A DNA stretch of 55,854 nt, taken from NCBI GenBank assembly GCA_905234835.1, contig CAJOIZ010000011.1:1-55854 (forward strand). The letters are read 5' to 3'. The notes under the pieces were generated by a model. It saw only the letters and a program-made list of their open reading frames with translations. It did no database searches and was not told the DNA's origin. Every line of letters begins with the position of its first letter. Positions within the stretch are counted from its first letter, which is position 1. A program made the translations under genes and the position numbers. Source of the DNA: Paludibacteraceae bacterium (GTDB lineage: Bacteria; Bacteroidota; Bacteroidia; Bacteroidales; Paludibacteraceae). This document shows, one piece after another, positions 8,869-16,344 of this stretch.

Positions 8869-10491
8869 TTATTTTCCTGTTTTGATGTATTCAATAGCGC
8901 GTTTAGTAATGTCGTCATCGCGTTCAAAGAGCGGGAAGAAGCCTTCGTCGTTGAGGATGTTACGGACGATGTAGGCATTAACAAGCCTCTCTATGAGCGG
9001 ACGAGAAACGGCAATGTCTTTCTCAACAGGTTCGACTCCTTTCTTCTTGCAGAAGGAGATGAACTGCGGCATCCAGTCTGCTTTTATCAGGTGCTGCTCG
9101 AGTGCCTGCCACGACTTGTATTTCTCCAGTTCCTTGCGGTGCTGATCCACGTAGTGGTAAGCGAACTGGTAAGTGTAAGCGCGGTTAACAACCTGATTGA
9201 AATACTTGGTATAGAGGGTCGTGTCACGTCCGACAAAGATGTCGGGCATAATACCTCCGCCTCCATGAACGATGCGTCCGTGCTTGGTATAGTACTTGGT
9301 TGTATCCGTAAAGTGTATGCTGTCCTGCGAGAAGAGTTCTCCGTGGTTGAAGCGTTCGAGCAGTTCCATCTGGTAGTCGGTCTGTTCGCCCCGCGTATAA
9401 GGTTTCTGTATGCATCTGCCGGACGGTATGTAGTAGCGTGCAACAGTGAGTCGTAGTGCGCTGCCATCGGAGAAGGGTATCTGCTGCTGCACAAGTCCCT
9501 TCCCGAAGGAGCGTCTGCCGATAACGGTAGCACGGTCGTTGTCCTGCATGGCACCTGCGAATATCTCTGAAGCGGAAGCCGAGAAGTTGTCAATAAGCAC
9601 CACCAGTTTATCCTTGCGGAATCTGCCACTGCCCGTTGCGTGTGATTCCATACGGGGGTACGCCCTTCCTTCGGCATATACGATGAGGTCACCTTCCTCG
9701 AGGAACTCGTTCGCCATGTTGATAGCTTCACCCATATACCCGCCTGAGTTCTCGCGCAGGTCAATTATATAGGATGTTGCTCCCTGATTACGCAAGTAGG
9801 AGAGTGCGGACAGGAACTCCTCGTAGGTCTTTTCTCCGAATTTATTGACACGAACAAAACCTATTTTCTCTTTGCTTCCGTCAGGTTCTATAATGAACTT
9901 GGCATCCACTGACCAAGTGGGAATATCGCCTCGTGTGATGGTGAAATGCAATGTCTCATCAGTGCCGGCACGTTTTATTCCGAGCTTGACCTGTGTTCCC
10001 TTCTCCCCTCGGAGCGTGTGCATTACCTTTTCGTTATTGATTTTCTTGCCGACAAAGGCAGTATCCTCTACCTCAATAATCTTGTCACCTGCCAGTATGC
10101 CGACTCCTTCGGACGGACCGCCCGATACGACGCTGACGATATTAACCGTGTCGTTCTCAATATGGAACTGCACACCTATACCTGAGAAGCTGGCTGCCAG
10201 TTCGGAATTGACCAGTTCAAGGTCTTCTTTCGGAATGTATGCGGAATGCGGGTCCAGTTTCTGCACCACATCAGTCATCACCTCTTCCGTGAGTGAGTCA
10301 ATGTCAATAGACTCGACATAGCCTTTCTGGAGGAGAAGAAGGAGCTGGTCCAGTTTGGTAGGCTCAAGATAGACCTGTCCGTTGTTGATAATCATTTTCT
10401 GTGCCTGCGCACGGTTGGAAACGGCGTTACCAACAAAGAAACCGAGTACAAGCGTGATAACGGCGACGGTTGGGTAAAGGTATTTTTTCAT
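8869..10491 (-). CDS. S41 family C-terminal processing protease
   Basis: This is a 540-residue protein. The N-terminus (YPTVAVITLVLGFFVGNAV) is a signal anchor, placing the protease in the periplasm. A PDZ domain covers about residues 80-170 (FSGIGVQFHIENDTVNIVSV). The S41 catalytic Ser-Lys dyad is visible: Ser in DNFSASASE and Lys in RRSFGKGLVQ. A C-terminal extension of about 160 residues follows. Family members trim or degrade envelope proteins from the C-terminus. It starts 61 bp after the dCMP deaminase gene and is followed within 16 bp by rpe. I saw no separate promoter, so it may be read from upstream. Confidence 0.93.
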   Translation of the reverse strand: MKKYLYPTVAVITLVLGFFVGNAVSNRAQAQKMIINNGQVYLEPTKLDQLLLLLQKGYVESIDIDSLTEEVMTDVVQKLDPHSAYIPKEDLELVNSELAASFSGIGVQFHIENDTVNIVSVVSGGPSEGVGILAGDKIIEVEDTAFVGKKINNEKVMHTLRGEKGTQVKLGIKRAGTDETLHFTITRGDIPTWSVDAKFIIEPDGSKEKIGFVRVNKFGEKTYEEFLSALSYLRNQGATSYIIDLRENSGGYMGEAINMANEFLEEGDLIVYAEGRAYPRMESHATGSGRFRKDKLVVLIDNFSASASEIFAGAMQDNDRATVIGRRSFGKGLVQQQIPFSDGSALRLTVARYYIPSGRCIQKPYTRGEQTDYQMELLERFNHGELFSQDSIHFTDTTKYYTKHGRIVHGGGGIMPDIFVGRDTTLYTKYFNQVVNRAYTYQFAYHYVDQHRKELEKYKSWQALEQHLIKADWMPQFISFCKKKGVEPVEKDIAVSRPLIERLVNAYIVRNILNDEGFFPLFERDDDITKRAIEYIKTGK

Positions 10492-10552
10492 TGCGTGTAA
10501 GAAGAGTTAAGATGTGTACCTAATGTACGGTGCAAAATGTGTGCCATTCTGC

Positions 10553-10978
10553 TTATTCAAAGGGCATAAAATCCACTTGTATGCCTGCTTTTAGGAGCAG
10601 TTCCACGCCGTCCATGAGTCGGTACTTTTCGCCATAGACGACCCGCTGGATACCCGATTGGATAATCAGTTTGGCACATTCCATACAAGGTGACGCGGTG
10701 ACGTAAAGCGTTGCTCCGTTGCTGGAGTTGTTGGAACGTGCGACTTTGGTAATGGCATTGGCTTCGGCGTGGAGAACATAGGGGAAACTGACGTTCTGTT
10801 CGTCTTCGCAATTGTTCTCAAAGCCGGAGGGTGTACCGTTGTACCCGTCGGAGATAATCATGTTGTTGCTGACAATGAGTGCACCTACCTGCCGTCTGCG
10901 GCAGTAGGAATTCTCGGACCATGTGCGTGCCATCTTCATATAGAGGTGGTCGCGTTGCTGCTGTTTTTCAGGAGACAT
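10553..10978 (-). CDS. dCMP deaminase family protein
   Basis: This is a 141-residue zinc-dependent deaminase of the CMP/dCMP deaminase family (ComE/DCTD-like). Zinc ligands and the catalytic Glu are visible as HAEAN near residue 70 and PCMEC near residue 94. It is expected to convert dCMP to dUMP, feeding thymidylate synthesis. Its ATG (10976-10978) is directly abutted by a 14-bp repeat unit, so the whole leader back to the mpl stop codon is repeat array. No standard promoter is seen in that array; it may be read through from mpl or the array itself may carry the start signal. Confidence 0.93.
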   Translation of the reverse strand: MSPEKQQQRDHLYMKMARTWSENSYCRRRQVGALIVSNNMIISDGYNGTPSGFENNCEDEQNVSFPYVLHAEANAITKVARSNNSSNGATLYVTASPCMECAKLIIQSGIQRVVYGEKYRLMDGVELLLKAGIQVDFMPFE

Positions 10979-11193
10979 AGGGACTACGTGTTGGGGACTG
11001 CGTGTTAGTTACTTCGTGTTGATTACAAATGTGAGTTTGATATACTATTCCTTCGATTATCCTACGGTTGACTGTCGGCTGACCGTCGGCTCACCGTCGG
11101 TTGACTGTCGGTTGACTGTCGGGATTGCTTGCTGTTTGGTTACTTCGTGTTTGTGACTTCGTGTTAATTACTACGTGTTGGTTACTTCGTGTT
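10979..11193. repeat. 14-bp and 11-bp tandem arrays filling the mpl-dCMP deaminase gap
   Basis: On the + strand: three 14-bp units ending in ACTNCGTGTT at 10979-11020, a degenerate stretch, five 11-bp units (word GGTTGACTGTC) at 11066-11120, then four 14-bp units at 11138-11193 (word GGTTACTTCGTGTT). On the gene strand the 14-bp word reads AACACGAAGTAACC. The last unit overlaps the final mpl codons, so the mpl stop (AAC ACG AAG TAA) is part of a repeat unit, and the first unit touches the dCMP deaminase ATG. Confidence 0.85.
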
Positions 11194-12513
11194 TTGGAGG
11201 TTGTGTTGGATGGTTTGTGCGAGGTCTTTGACGTTAATGCCGTCGAAGGTGCCGCTGGACATGAGCAACAGGGCAGTATTGCGGTAATCCTTACGGAGCA
11301 AGTCTTCTTCCATCTTCCTGCTGTCGGTATAGACTTGCAGCCGGTTCGAACCAAAAGCCTGCTTCACATCGTCAACCGTAATCGGTGCAAGGTGCTTGTG
11401 CTCGATGACATGCTGGTTGAAATAGACAATCTGCTCGTCCGCCTCGCTCATTGTGTCCTTGTATTGCGGCAGGAAATCCGCCGTGAGGGATGAGAAGGTG
11501 TGCAGTTCCATACAGGCTATAAGCGTGCGTTCGGGATACCGTTCGCGGACAGCGTTGATGGTAGCGCGTAACTTGGACGGCGAATGCGCAAAGTCCTTGT
11601 AGGCGACGAAATCCGCCGATTCGGCTATCTTCTCAAGCCGGTTGCTGGCCCCTGTGAAGGAGGCTATTTTCTCATAAAAGACCTCGGGTTCGATACCAAT
11701 CTGCTGACAGGCGAGACATGCCGCCTGCAAGTTCTGCATATTATGTTGTCCGAAGACCTGCATGGGTACGTTGCCGTTGTATGCGTCATAGGGCAGGCAG
11801 GTGATACGCTGTTCGTTTTCCGCGGCAAGGGCAGCAAGCGTTGCATCGTGCCGGAACCAAATGAGCGTACCGCTTATTGTGCGCGTGAACTGCCGGAAGG
11901 TATCCACATAACTGTCCCACGTGGGGAAGACGTTGATATGGTCCCACGCGATGCCTGTCATGATGGCAACATGAGGCTTGTACCAGAGGAACTTGGAACG
12001 CGGGTCGAGAGGGGATGTGAGGTACTCGTCCCCCTCGAATACAGCGTATCGGGCTGTGTCGGAGAGGCGCACCATCCGCTCAAAGCCCTCTATCTGCGCG
12101 CCAACCATATAGTCTGTTTCGATGCCAAGTGCGCGCAAGACGTAGAGAATCATGGCTGTAGTGGTGGTTTTGCCGTGCGAACCCGCCACAACAATACGTG
12201 TCTTGTCCTTGGTCTGCTCGTAGAGGTATTGCGGGAAAGAATAGACAGGAATGCCGAGTTCCTCCGCCCGAAGCAGTTCGGGATTGTCCTTGCGTGCGTG
12301 CATACCGAGTATGACAGCATCAATGTCAGCGGTTATGTTCTCCGGATGCCACCCCATCTGCTTGGGCAGGAGTCCCGCCTCGCGGAGTCGGGAAAGAGCA
12401 GGGTCGAAGATTTCATCATCCGACCCTGTTACCGTGTAATGTTTTCGGGCGGCGAGTTCCATAGCAAGATTGTGCATGGCCGCGCCTCCGATAGCAATAA
12501 AATGCACGTGCAT
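11182..12513 (-). CDS. mpl: UDP-N-acetylmuramate:L-Ala-gamma-D-Glu-meso-DAP ligase (Mur ligase family)
   Basis: This is a 443-residue Mur ligase. It starts with a Rossmann-like MHVHFIAIGGAAMHNLA, has the ATP loop AGSHGKTTTT near residue 112, and the H-N-x-x-N turn (FGQHNMQNLQAA) typical of Mur ligases. The Mpl subgroup attaches a recycled murein tripeptide to UDP-MurNAc, salvaging peptidoglycan. The length and start fit Mpl better than MurC, but MurC activity cannot be excluded from sequence alone. It follows tig after 22 bp. The last three codons and the stop lie inside a 14-bp repeat unit of the adjacent intergenic array, so the C-terminal residues NTK are array-derived. Confidence 0.9.
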   Translation of the reverse strand: MHVHFIAIGGAAMHNLAMELAARKHYTVTGSDDEIFDPALSRLREAGLLPKQMGWHPENITADIDAVILGMHARKDNPELLRAEELGIPVYSFPQYLYEQTKDKTRIVVAGSHGKTTTTAMILYVLRALGIETDYMVGAQIEGFERMVRLSDTARYAVFEGDEYLTSPLDPRSKFLWYKPHVAIMTGIAWDHINVFPTWDSYVDTFRQFTRTISGTLIWFRHDATLAALAAENEQRITCLPYDAYNGNVPMQVFGQHNMQNLQAACLACQQIGIEPEVFYEKIASFTGASNRLEKIAESADFVAYKDFAHSPSKLRATINAVRERYPERTLIACMELHTFSSLTADFLPQYKDTMSEADEQIVYFNQHVIEHKHLAPITVDDVKQAFGSNRLQVYTDSRKMEEDLLRKDYRNTALLLMSSGTFDGINVKDLAQTIQHNLQNTK

Positions 12514-12535
12514 TATGCGAAATGTATTTACGTGT

Positions 12536-13870
12536 TTATGCGAAGAGTTTGTTGAATTCCTCTTGTGAGACTTCTTTCTCCTCGACTTTCATAATCTTTT
12601 TCTCGGCTTCGTAAATCTTTTCTTCTGCCACGCGTTCCACGATACCGCGCAGTTGGTCGTCCTTCTTGAGCATTTCCTGTGCGAAGTTGTCAAGGTACTG
12701 GTCATCAACGTGCATCAGTCCGTACTGCATGAACTGCATTCGGGCGACTTTCTTTGCGTAGGCCTCCACGTCTTCCTTCTCGACTTTAATGTCCAACTGC
12801 TTGAGGAGCTGGTCTTTGACGAGTTGCCATTTGAGCTCCTGAATCATCTGCGGGAAGTTCTTGTCAATCTCCTCGTCGGTCATCTTCTCGTTGTTCACCT
12901 TAATCCAGCGGCGCAGGAAGTCCTTCGGGAGTTCGGCTTTCTCCGCCTTCTTCATCAGCGCCTCTTTGACATCGAGTCCGAACTTGTATTCGCTGTCCTG
13001 ATCCATATTCGCTTGAATCTCCTGACGAACATGCTCACGGAAGTCGGCTTCGTCCTTGATGTTGTTCTCGCCGTATATCTTCGCAAAGAGTTCCGCATCA
13101 ATGGCAGCCGGCTGGTGACGCGAGATGGAGGTGACAGTGAAGGTGAAATCGGAGGTGAGTTCTTTAGCCTTTTCCTTGTCAATACCGAGCAGAGAAGCCA
13201 CTTCCGTCTCACTGTCAAACGCCTTCATGGGATTGAAGGTGACGGTGCCGTCCTTCTTCAGTCCGATGAACTGCTTCTTAATCTTCTTGTCTTTCATGTA
13301 GCGGGGATAGATGACCGCATCCTCCTTGCTGATACCGTCCTCTTTGTTCTCCTTGATGGTGCCGCGAACGATGTCGTTTTCAGCCACTTCGTCAGCGTCT
13401 CCGTACGAGCCGTAGCGGTCGGCGTAGTTGTTCACTTGATTGGTGACCATCTCGTCGGTAACCTTGACGCGGTAGTAGGTGACTTTGTTCTTGGCGGTCA
13501 TCTTTGTGTCCAGTTCGGGTGCAAGCGCGATATCGAACACAAAGGTGAAGGTGTTGTCGAACTCAAGGTCCACCTTCTGGTTCTGCTCCTCGTTGGGAAG
13601 CGGTTCGCCGAGGATGTGGAGCTTCTGCTCGTCAACGTATTTCTGGAGTGCAGTGCCCAGTTCCTTGTTGATGACGTCAGCGAGAACGTTCTTGCCGTAC
13701 ATCTTGCGGATGAGTCCTTTGGGCACGTTTCCTGTACGGAATCCCGGAATCTGCGCTTTCTGCCGCAGTTGCCTGATTTCTTTTTCCACCTGTTCCTGAT
13801 AGTCTTCAGGTTGCATCACGAGCGTGATTTGTGCTTGGAGGTTTTGCACCTCTGACATGGTAATTTGCAT
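12536..13870 (-). CDS. tig: Trigger factor (ribosome-associated chaperone)
   Basis: This is a 444-residue chaperone that binds the ribosome exit tunnel and shields nascent chains. The ribosome-docking signature IPGFRTGNVPKG lies near residue 41. A divergent PPIase-like middle segment (about 150-240) and a helical charged C-terminal region follow. It sits 24 bp downstream of galK and 22 bp upstream of mpl, all on one strand, so these genes are probably one transcript from the efp promoter. Confidence 0.95.
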   Translation of the reverse strand: MQITMSEVQNLQAQITLVMQPEDYQEQVEKEIRQLRQKAQIPGFRTGNVPKGLIRKMYGKNVLADVINKELGTALQKYVDEQKLHILGEPLPNEEQNQKVDLEFDNTFTFVFDIALAPELDTKMTAKNKVTYYRVKVTDEMVTNQVNNYADRYGSYGDADEVAENDIVRGTIKENKEDGISKEDAVIYPRYMKDKKIKKQFIGLKKDGTVTFNPMKAFDSETEVASLLGIDKEKAKELTSDFTFTVTSISRHQPAAIDAELFAKIYGENNIKDEADFREHVRQEIQANMDQDSEYKFGLDVKEALMKKAEKAELPKDFLRRWIKVNNEKMTDEEIDKNFPQMIQELKWQLVKDQLLKQLDIKVEKEDVEAYAKKVARMQFMQYGLMHVDDQYLDNFAQEMLKKDDQLRGIVERVAEEKIYEAEKKIMKVEEKEVSQEEFNKLFA

Positions 13871-13894
13871 TGTTTTTATCGTCTTTAAAAGTTA

Positions 13895-15007
13895 TTATTC
13901 AGTAATCTTACGAACCCCGTCGCCTGTATGCGCCATATAGAACTCCGCCTGCAGCCCAGTCGTCTGCCGGTAAGTATTGCCGACTGTTTGCTTGAATTCG
14001 TCGATGGCATCGTTCCGCACAAGCGAAACCGTGCAACCTCCGAATCCTCCTCCGGTCATGCGGCTTCCGATGACGCCGGGTACCTGCCAAGCCGTTTCGG
14101 CGAGTGTGTCAAGTTCCAGTCCTGTCACTTCGTAGTCGTCCCGGAGAGACTGATGGCTTTGGTTCATCAGTTGCCCGAAGGCAGACAGGTCGTTGTCCTT
14201 GAGTGCGCGGACGGCATCGCGTGTGCGTTGAATCTCCGTCACGACGTGTCGTGCGCGCCGCAGGATAACAGGGTCGGTTATCGTGTCCTGTATCTCCTTG
14301 AAGTCGCTGATAGTGAGGTCGGCGAGCTGACGTATCGGCTTGCTGCGGCTGATTATCCTAACCGCCTCCTCACATTCCTGCACGCGCCGGTTGTATGTAC
14401 CTGCATCTAGTTTGTGCGGGCTATGGCTGTTGGTGAGGACTATGGAGACATCGTCCAAGCACAGCGGCACGTAGTCAAACTCCAGCGTATCGCAGTTGAG
14501 GAAGATGGCGTGGTCTTTCTTGCCGTTGGCGGACACGAACTGGTCCATAATGCCGCAGTTCACCCCTGCATAGGTGTGCTCTGCCTGCTGCGCTATGCGC
14601 GCCAGTTGTGTGCGGTCCAGTCCCAGACCCAGCATATCGTTGAAGGCATACGCTGTCACCACTTCGATTGAAGCAGAAGAAGAGAGTCCCGCACCGATAG
14701 GCACATTGCCTTCAAACAGAAGGTCGTATCCCGAGGGAAGTCCCCCAGCCTTCTCCGCTAATTGGGCGATGCAGCCCAACGGGTAATTGACCCACGAGCG
14801 GTTAGGCAGTGGTTGGAACGAGCGGTCAGTCGGCAGTTCCACTGTATCCGCCAAATTCTTTGAGCGGAAACGCAACAGCCTGTCGCTATTGGGCGTGACA
14901 GTAAGGCGCGTACCGAAATCAAGCGCACAAGGAAATACGAACCCGCCGTTGTAGTCGGTGTGTTCACCTATAAGATTGACTCTGCCTGGGGCGAAATAGA
15001 CGGGCAT
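13895..15007 (-). CDS. galK: Galactokinase (GHMP family)
   Basis: This is a 370-residue kinase that phosphorylates galactose to galactose-1-phosphate in the Leloir pathway. GHMP motifs are present: APGRVNLIGEHTDYN at residue 6, the ATP-binding PIGAGLSSSAS near residue 105, and GGGFGGCTVS near residue 325. The start overlaps the efp stop (TGATG), suggesting translational coupling. The signature begins at residue 6, whereas galactokinases usually have 20-30 residues before it. The frame upstream is open only back to a TGA at 15044-15046 and holds no ATG, GTG or TTG, so the short N-terminus is real unless a CTG is used. Confidence 0.94.
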   Translation of the reverse strand: MPVYFAPGRVNLIGEHTDYNGGFVFPCALDFGTRLTVTPNSDRLLRFRSKNLADTVELPTDRSFQPLPNRSWVNYPLGCIAQLAEKAGGLPSGYDLLFEGNVPIGAGLSSSASIEVVTAYAFNDMLGLGLDRTQLARIAQQAEHTYAGVNCGIMDQFVSANGKKDHAIFLNCDTLEFDYVPLCLDDVSIVLTNSHSPHKLDAGTYNRRVQECEEAVRIISRSKPIRQLADLTISDFKEIQDTITDPVILRRARHVVTEIQRTRDAVRALKDNDLSAFGQLMNQSHQSLRDDYEVTGLELDTLAETAWQVPGVIGSRMTGGGFGGCTVSLVRNDAIDEFKQTVGNTYRQTTGLQAEFYMAHTGDGVRKITE

Positions 15008-15570
15008 CAGCGCACTCTTTCGCAGTAACTGCCGTCGCGTGTATCAACGCGTACGATCTCGCCTTCGTTGATGAAGAGGGGCACACGGATCTCTGCACCT
15101 GTCTCAAGTTTAGCGGGCTTGAGGGTATTGGTAGCTGTATCGCCTTTCAGACCAGGTTCGGTGTAAGCAATAGCCAGTTCCACCTTGGTCGGGAGTTCGG
15201 CAAAGAGAATAGTGTCGGTAGATGCGTCAGAAACCACGTCGCAAACCATACCTTCCTTCAGGAAGTCCACACCCGTAATCAGGTCGTGAGCGATAGGCAC
15301 TTGCTCGTAGGTCTCCTGGTTCATAAAGATATAGTCCTGTCCGTCGGCATAGAGGTACTGGTAGGGACGACGTTCTACGCGTACATCCTCCAATTTCTCG
15401 CCGATATTGAAGCGGCGTTCCAGCACACGTCCGTCCACTACGTCTTTGAACTTGACGCGCATGATGGTGTTGCCCTTACCGGGTTTAACATGAAGGAATT
15501 CGATAACGAAATACAGACGGCCGTCCATACGGATGCATACGCCGTTCTTGATGTCTTGTGAGTTAATCAT
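15007..15570 (-). CDS. efp: Translation elongation factor P
   Basis: This is a 187-residue protein that rescues ribosomes stalled at polyproline stretches. The KOW-like N-terminal domain carries the modified-lysine loop HVKPGKGNT, with Lys32 at the tip, and the C-terminal OB domain ends in VDTRDGSYCERVR. Length is typical. It heads the minus-strand run efp-galK-tig-mpl, with a good promoter at 15606-15637, and its TGA overlaps the galK ATG. Confidence 0.97.
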   Translation of the reverse strand: MINSQDIKNGVCIRMDGRLYFVIEFLHVKPGKGNTIMRVKFKDVVDGRVLERRFNIGEKLEDVRVERRPYQYLYADGQDYIFMNQETYEQVPIAHDLITGVDFLKEGMVCDVVSDASTDTILFAELPTKVELAIAYTEPGLKGDTATNTLKPAKLETGAEIRVPLFINEGEIVRVDTRDGSYCERVR

Positions 15571-15605
15571 AGTTGTATCGGGTTATTTTGTACATATTAA
15601 GCGCG

Positions 15606-15637
15606 CAAAGGTACGCTTTTGTTTCGTTTCTTCCAAA
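15606..15637 (-). promoter_or_regulatory. Promoter of the efp-galK-tig-mpl run
   Basis: On the - strand: TTTG (15634-15637), 20 bp spacer, TACCTTTG (15606-15613). The start codon lies 36 bp downstream of the -7 box. Confidence 0.8.
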
Positions 15638-15670
15638 CAGTTGGTCTGTTTTCCTTCGTTTTTGATTGTA

Positions 15671-15707
15671 TTGGCAGAAAACTGCCGTTTTGGCAGCCGT
15701 TTGGCAG
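15671..15707 (+). promoter_or_regulatory. Candidate enhancer (UAS) repeats for the hsp20 sigma-54 promoter
   Basis: Three copies of TTGGCAG start at 15671, 15690 and 15701. The first forms an inverted repeat GGCAG-AAAA-CTGCC (15673-15686). They lie 15-55 bp upstream of the -24 box. Sigma-54 promoters need an activator bound upstream; these are the obvious candidates, though unusually close. Confidence 0.45.
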
Positions 15708-15720
15708 ACTTAAATAGGGT

Positions 15721-15735
15721 TGGCACAAGTATTGC
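15721..15735 (+). promoter_or_regulatory. Sigma-54 (-24/-12) promoter of hsp20
   Basis: TGGCAC-AAGTA-TTGC matches the sigma-54 consensus exactly: GG at 15722-15723 and GC at 15734-15735 with the invariant 10-bp spacing. Transcription is expected from about 15747, giving a leader of about 74 nt. No TAnnTTTG box is seen for this gene. Confidence 0.8.
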
Positions 15736-15820
15736 GTGAGAGAGTGTGAACCGGTACTGAAAAGCACTATAAGAGTACAGACGCACCGGCCGAAACGTTC
15801 AACCTAAAAACCTTACAGAT

Positions 15821-16258
15821 ATGTTACCTATTTTAAGACACGAGCAGAACTGGCTCCCAAGTTTGTTCAATGATTTTCTGAGTGATGAATGGCCTGTAGT
15901 CCGCACAACCGGTATGACCACCCCAGCCATCAATGTGGAGGAAGACGAAAAGGGTTATCACGTTGAGATTGCCGCTGCGGGCATGACCAAAGAGGATTTC
16001 CACGTCCATGTTAACGACCAGAACGAACTGGTTATCTCGATGGAGAAGAAGGACGAGAAGGAAGAGGAGAAGAAGCACCGCAAGTATCTCCGTCACGAGT
16101 TCAACTACAGCCGCTTCGAGCAATCGTTGCTCCTGCCGGATGATGTGGACAAGGAGGCTATCTCAGCCAAGATGGAACACGGCGTGCTGAGTTTGGAGTT
16201 GCCCAAATTAGCACCGCAAGTAATCAAACAACCGACGAAAGTGATTGATATCCAGTAA
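15821..16258 (+). CDS. Small heat shock protein, Hsp20 family
   Basis: This is a 145-residue alpha-crystallin-type chaperone that holds unfolding proteins for refolding. The crystallin domain spans about residues 30-130, with the conserved start TPAINVEEDEKGYHVEI and the late AKMEHGVLSLELPK (variant of the GVL motif). A very charged insert (EKKDEKEEEKKHRK, residues 68-81) is typical of the Bacteroidota subgroup. It is a single-gene unit between a sigma-54 promoter and a strong terminator, so its expression should depend on RpoN and an enhancer-binding regulator rather than on the vegetative factor. Confidence 0.95.
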   Translation: MLPILRHEQNWLPSLFNDFLSDEWPVVRTTGMTTPAINVEEDEKGYHVEIAAAGMTKEDFHVHVNDQNELVISMEKKDEKEEEKKHRKYLRHEFNYSRFEQSLLLPDDVDKEAISAKMEHGVLSLELPKLAPQVIKQPTKVIDIQ

Positions 16259-16280
16259 GCCGCGTCAATCGATTCTTACC

Positions 16281-16320
16281 AACGAGGCACCCCGCATAAC
16301 GCAGGGTGCCTCGTTTGCTT
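16281..16320 (+). terminator. Rho-independent terminator of hsp20 (possibly bidirectional)
   Basis: A perfect 12-bp stem AACGAGGCACCC (16281-16292) / GGGTGCCTCGTT (16304-16315) followed by TGCTTTG. It lies between convergent hsp20 and the dipeptidase gene. Confidence 0.85.
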
Positions 16321-16344
16321 TGTACCGGCAGGGCAGTGCCGCTA

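Noticed and set aside
10979..11193. Possible CRISPR array
   Set aside because: Units are 11 and 14 bp, contiguous, without unique spacers, and no cas genes are near.
12653..13855. A 400-codon open frame on the + strand, opposite trigger factor
   Set aside because: It mirrors the codon pattern of tig, has no recognisable domain and no promoter; a shadow of the real gene.
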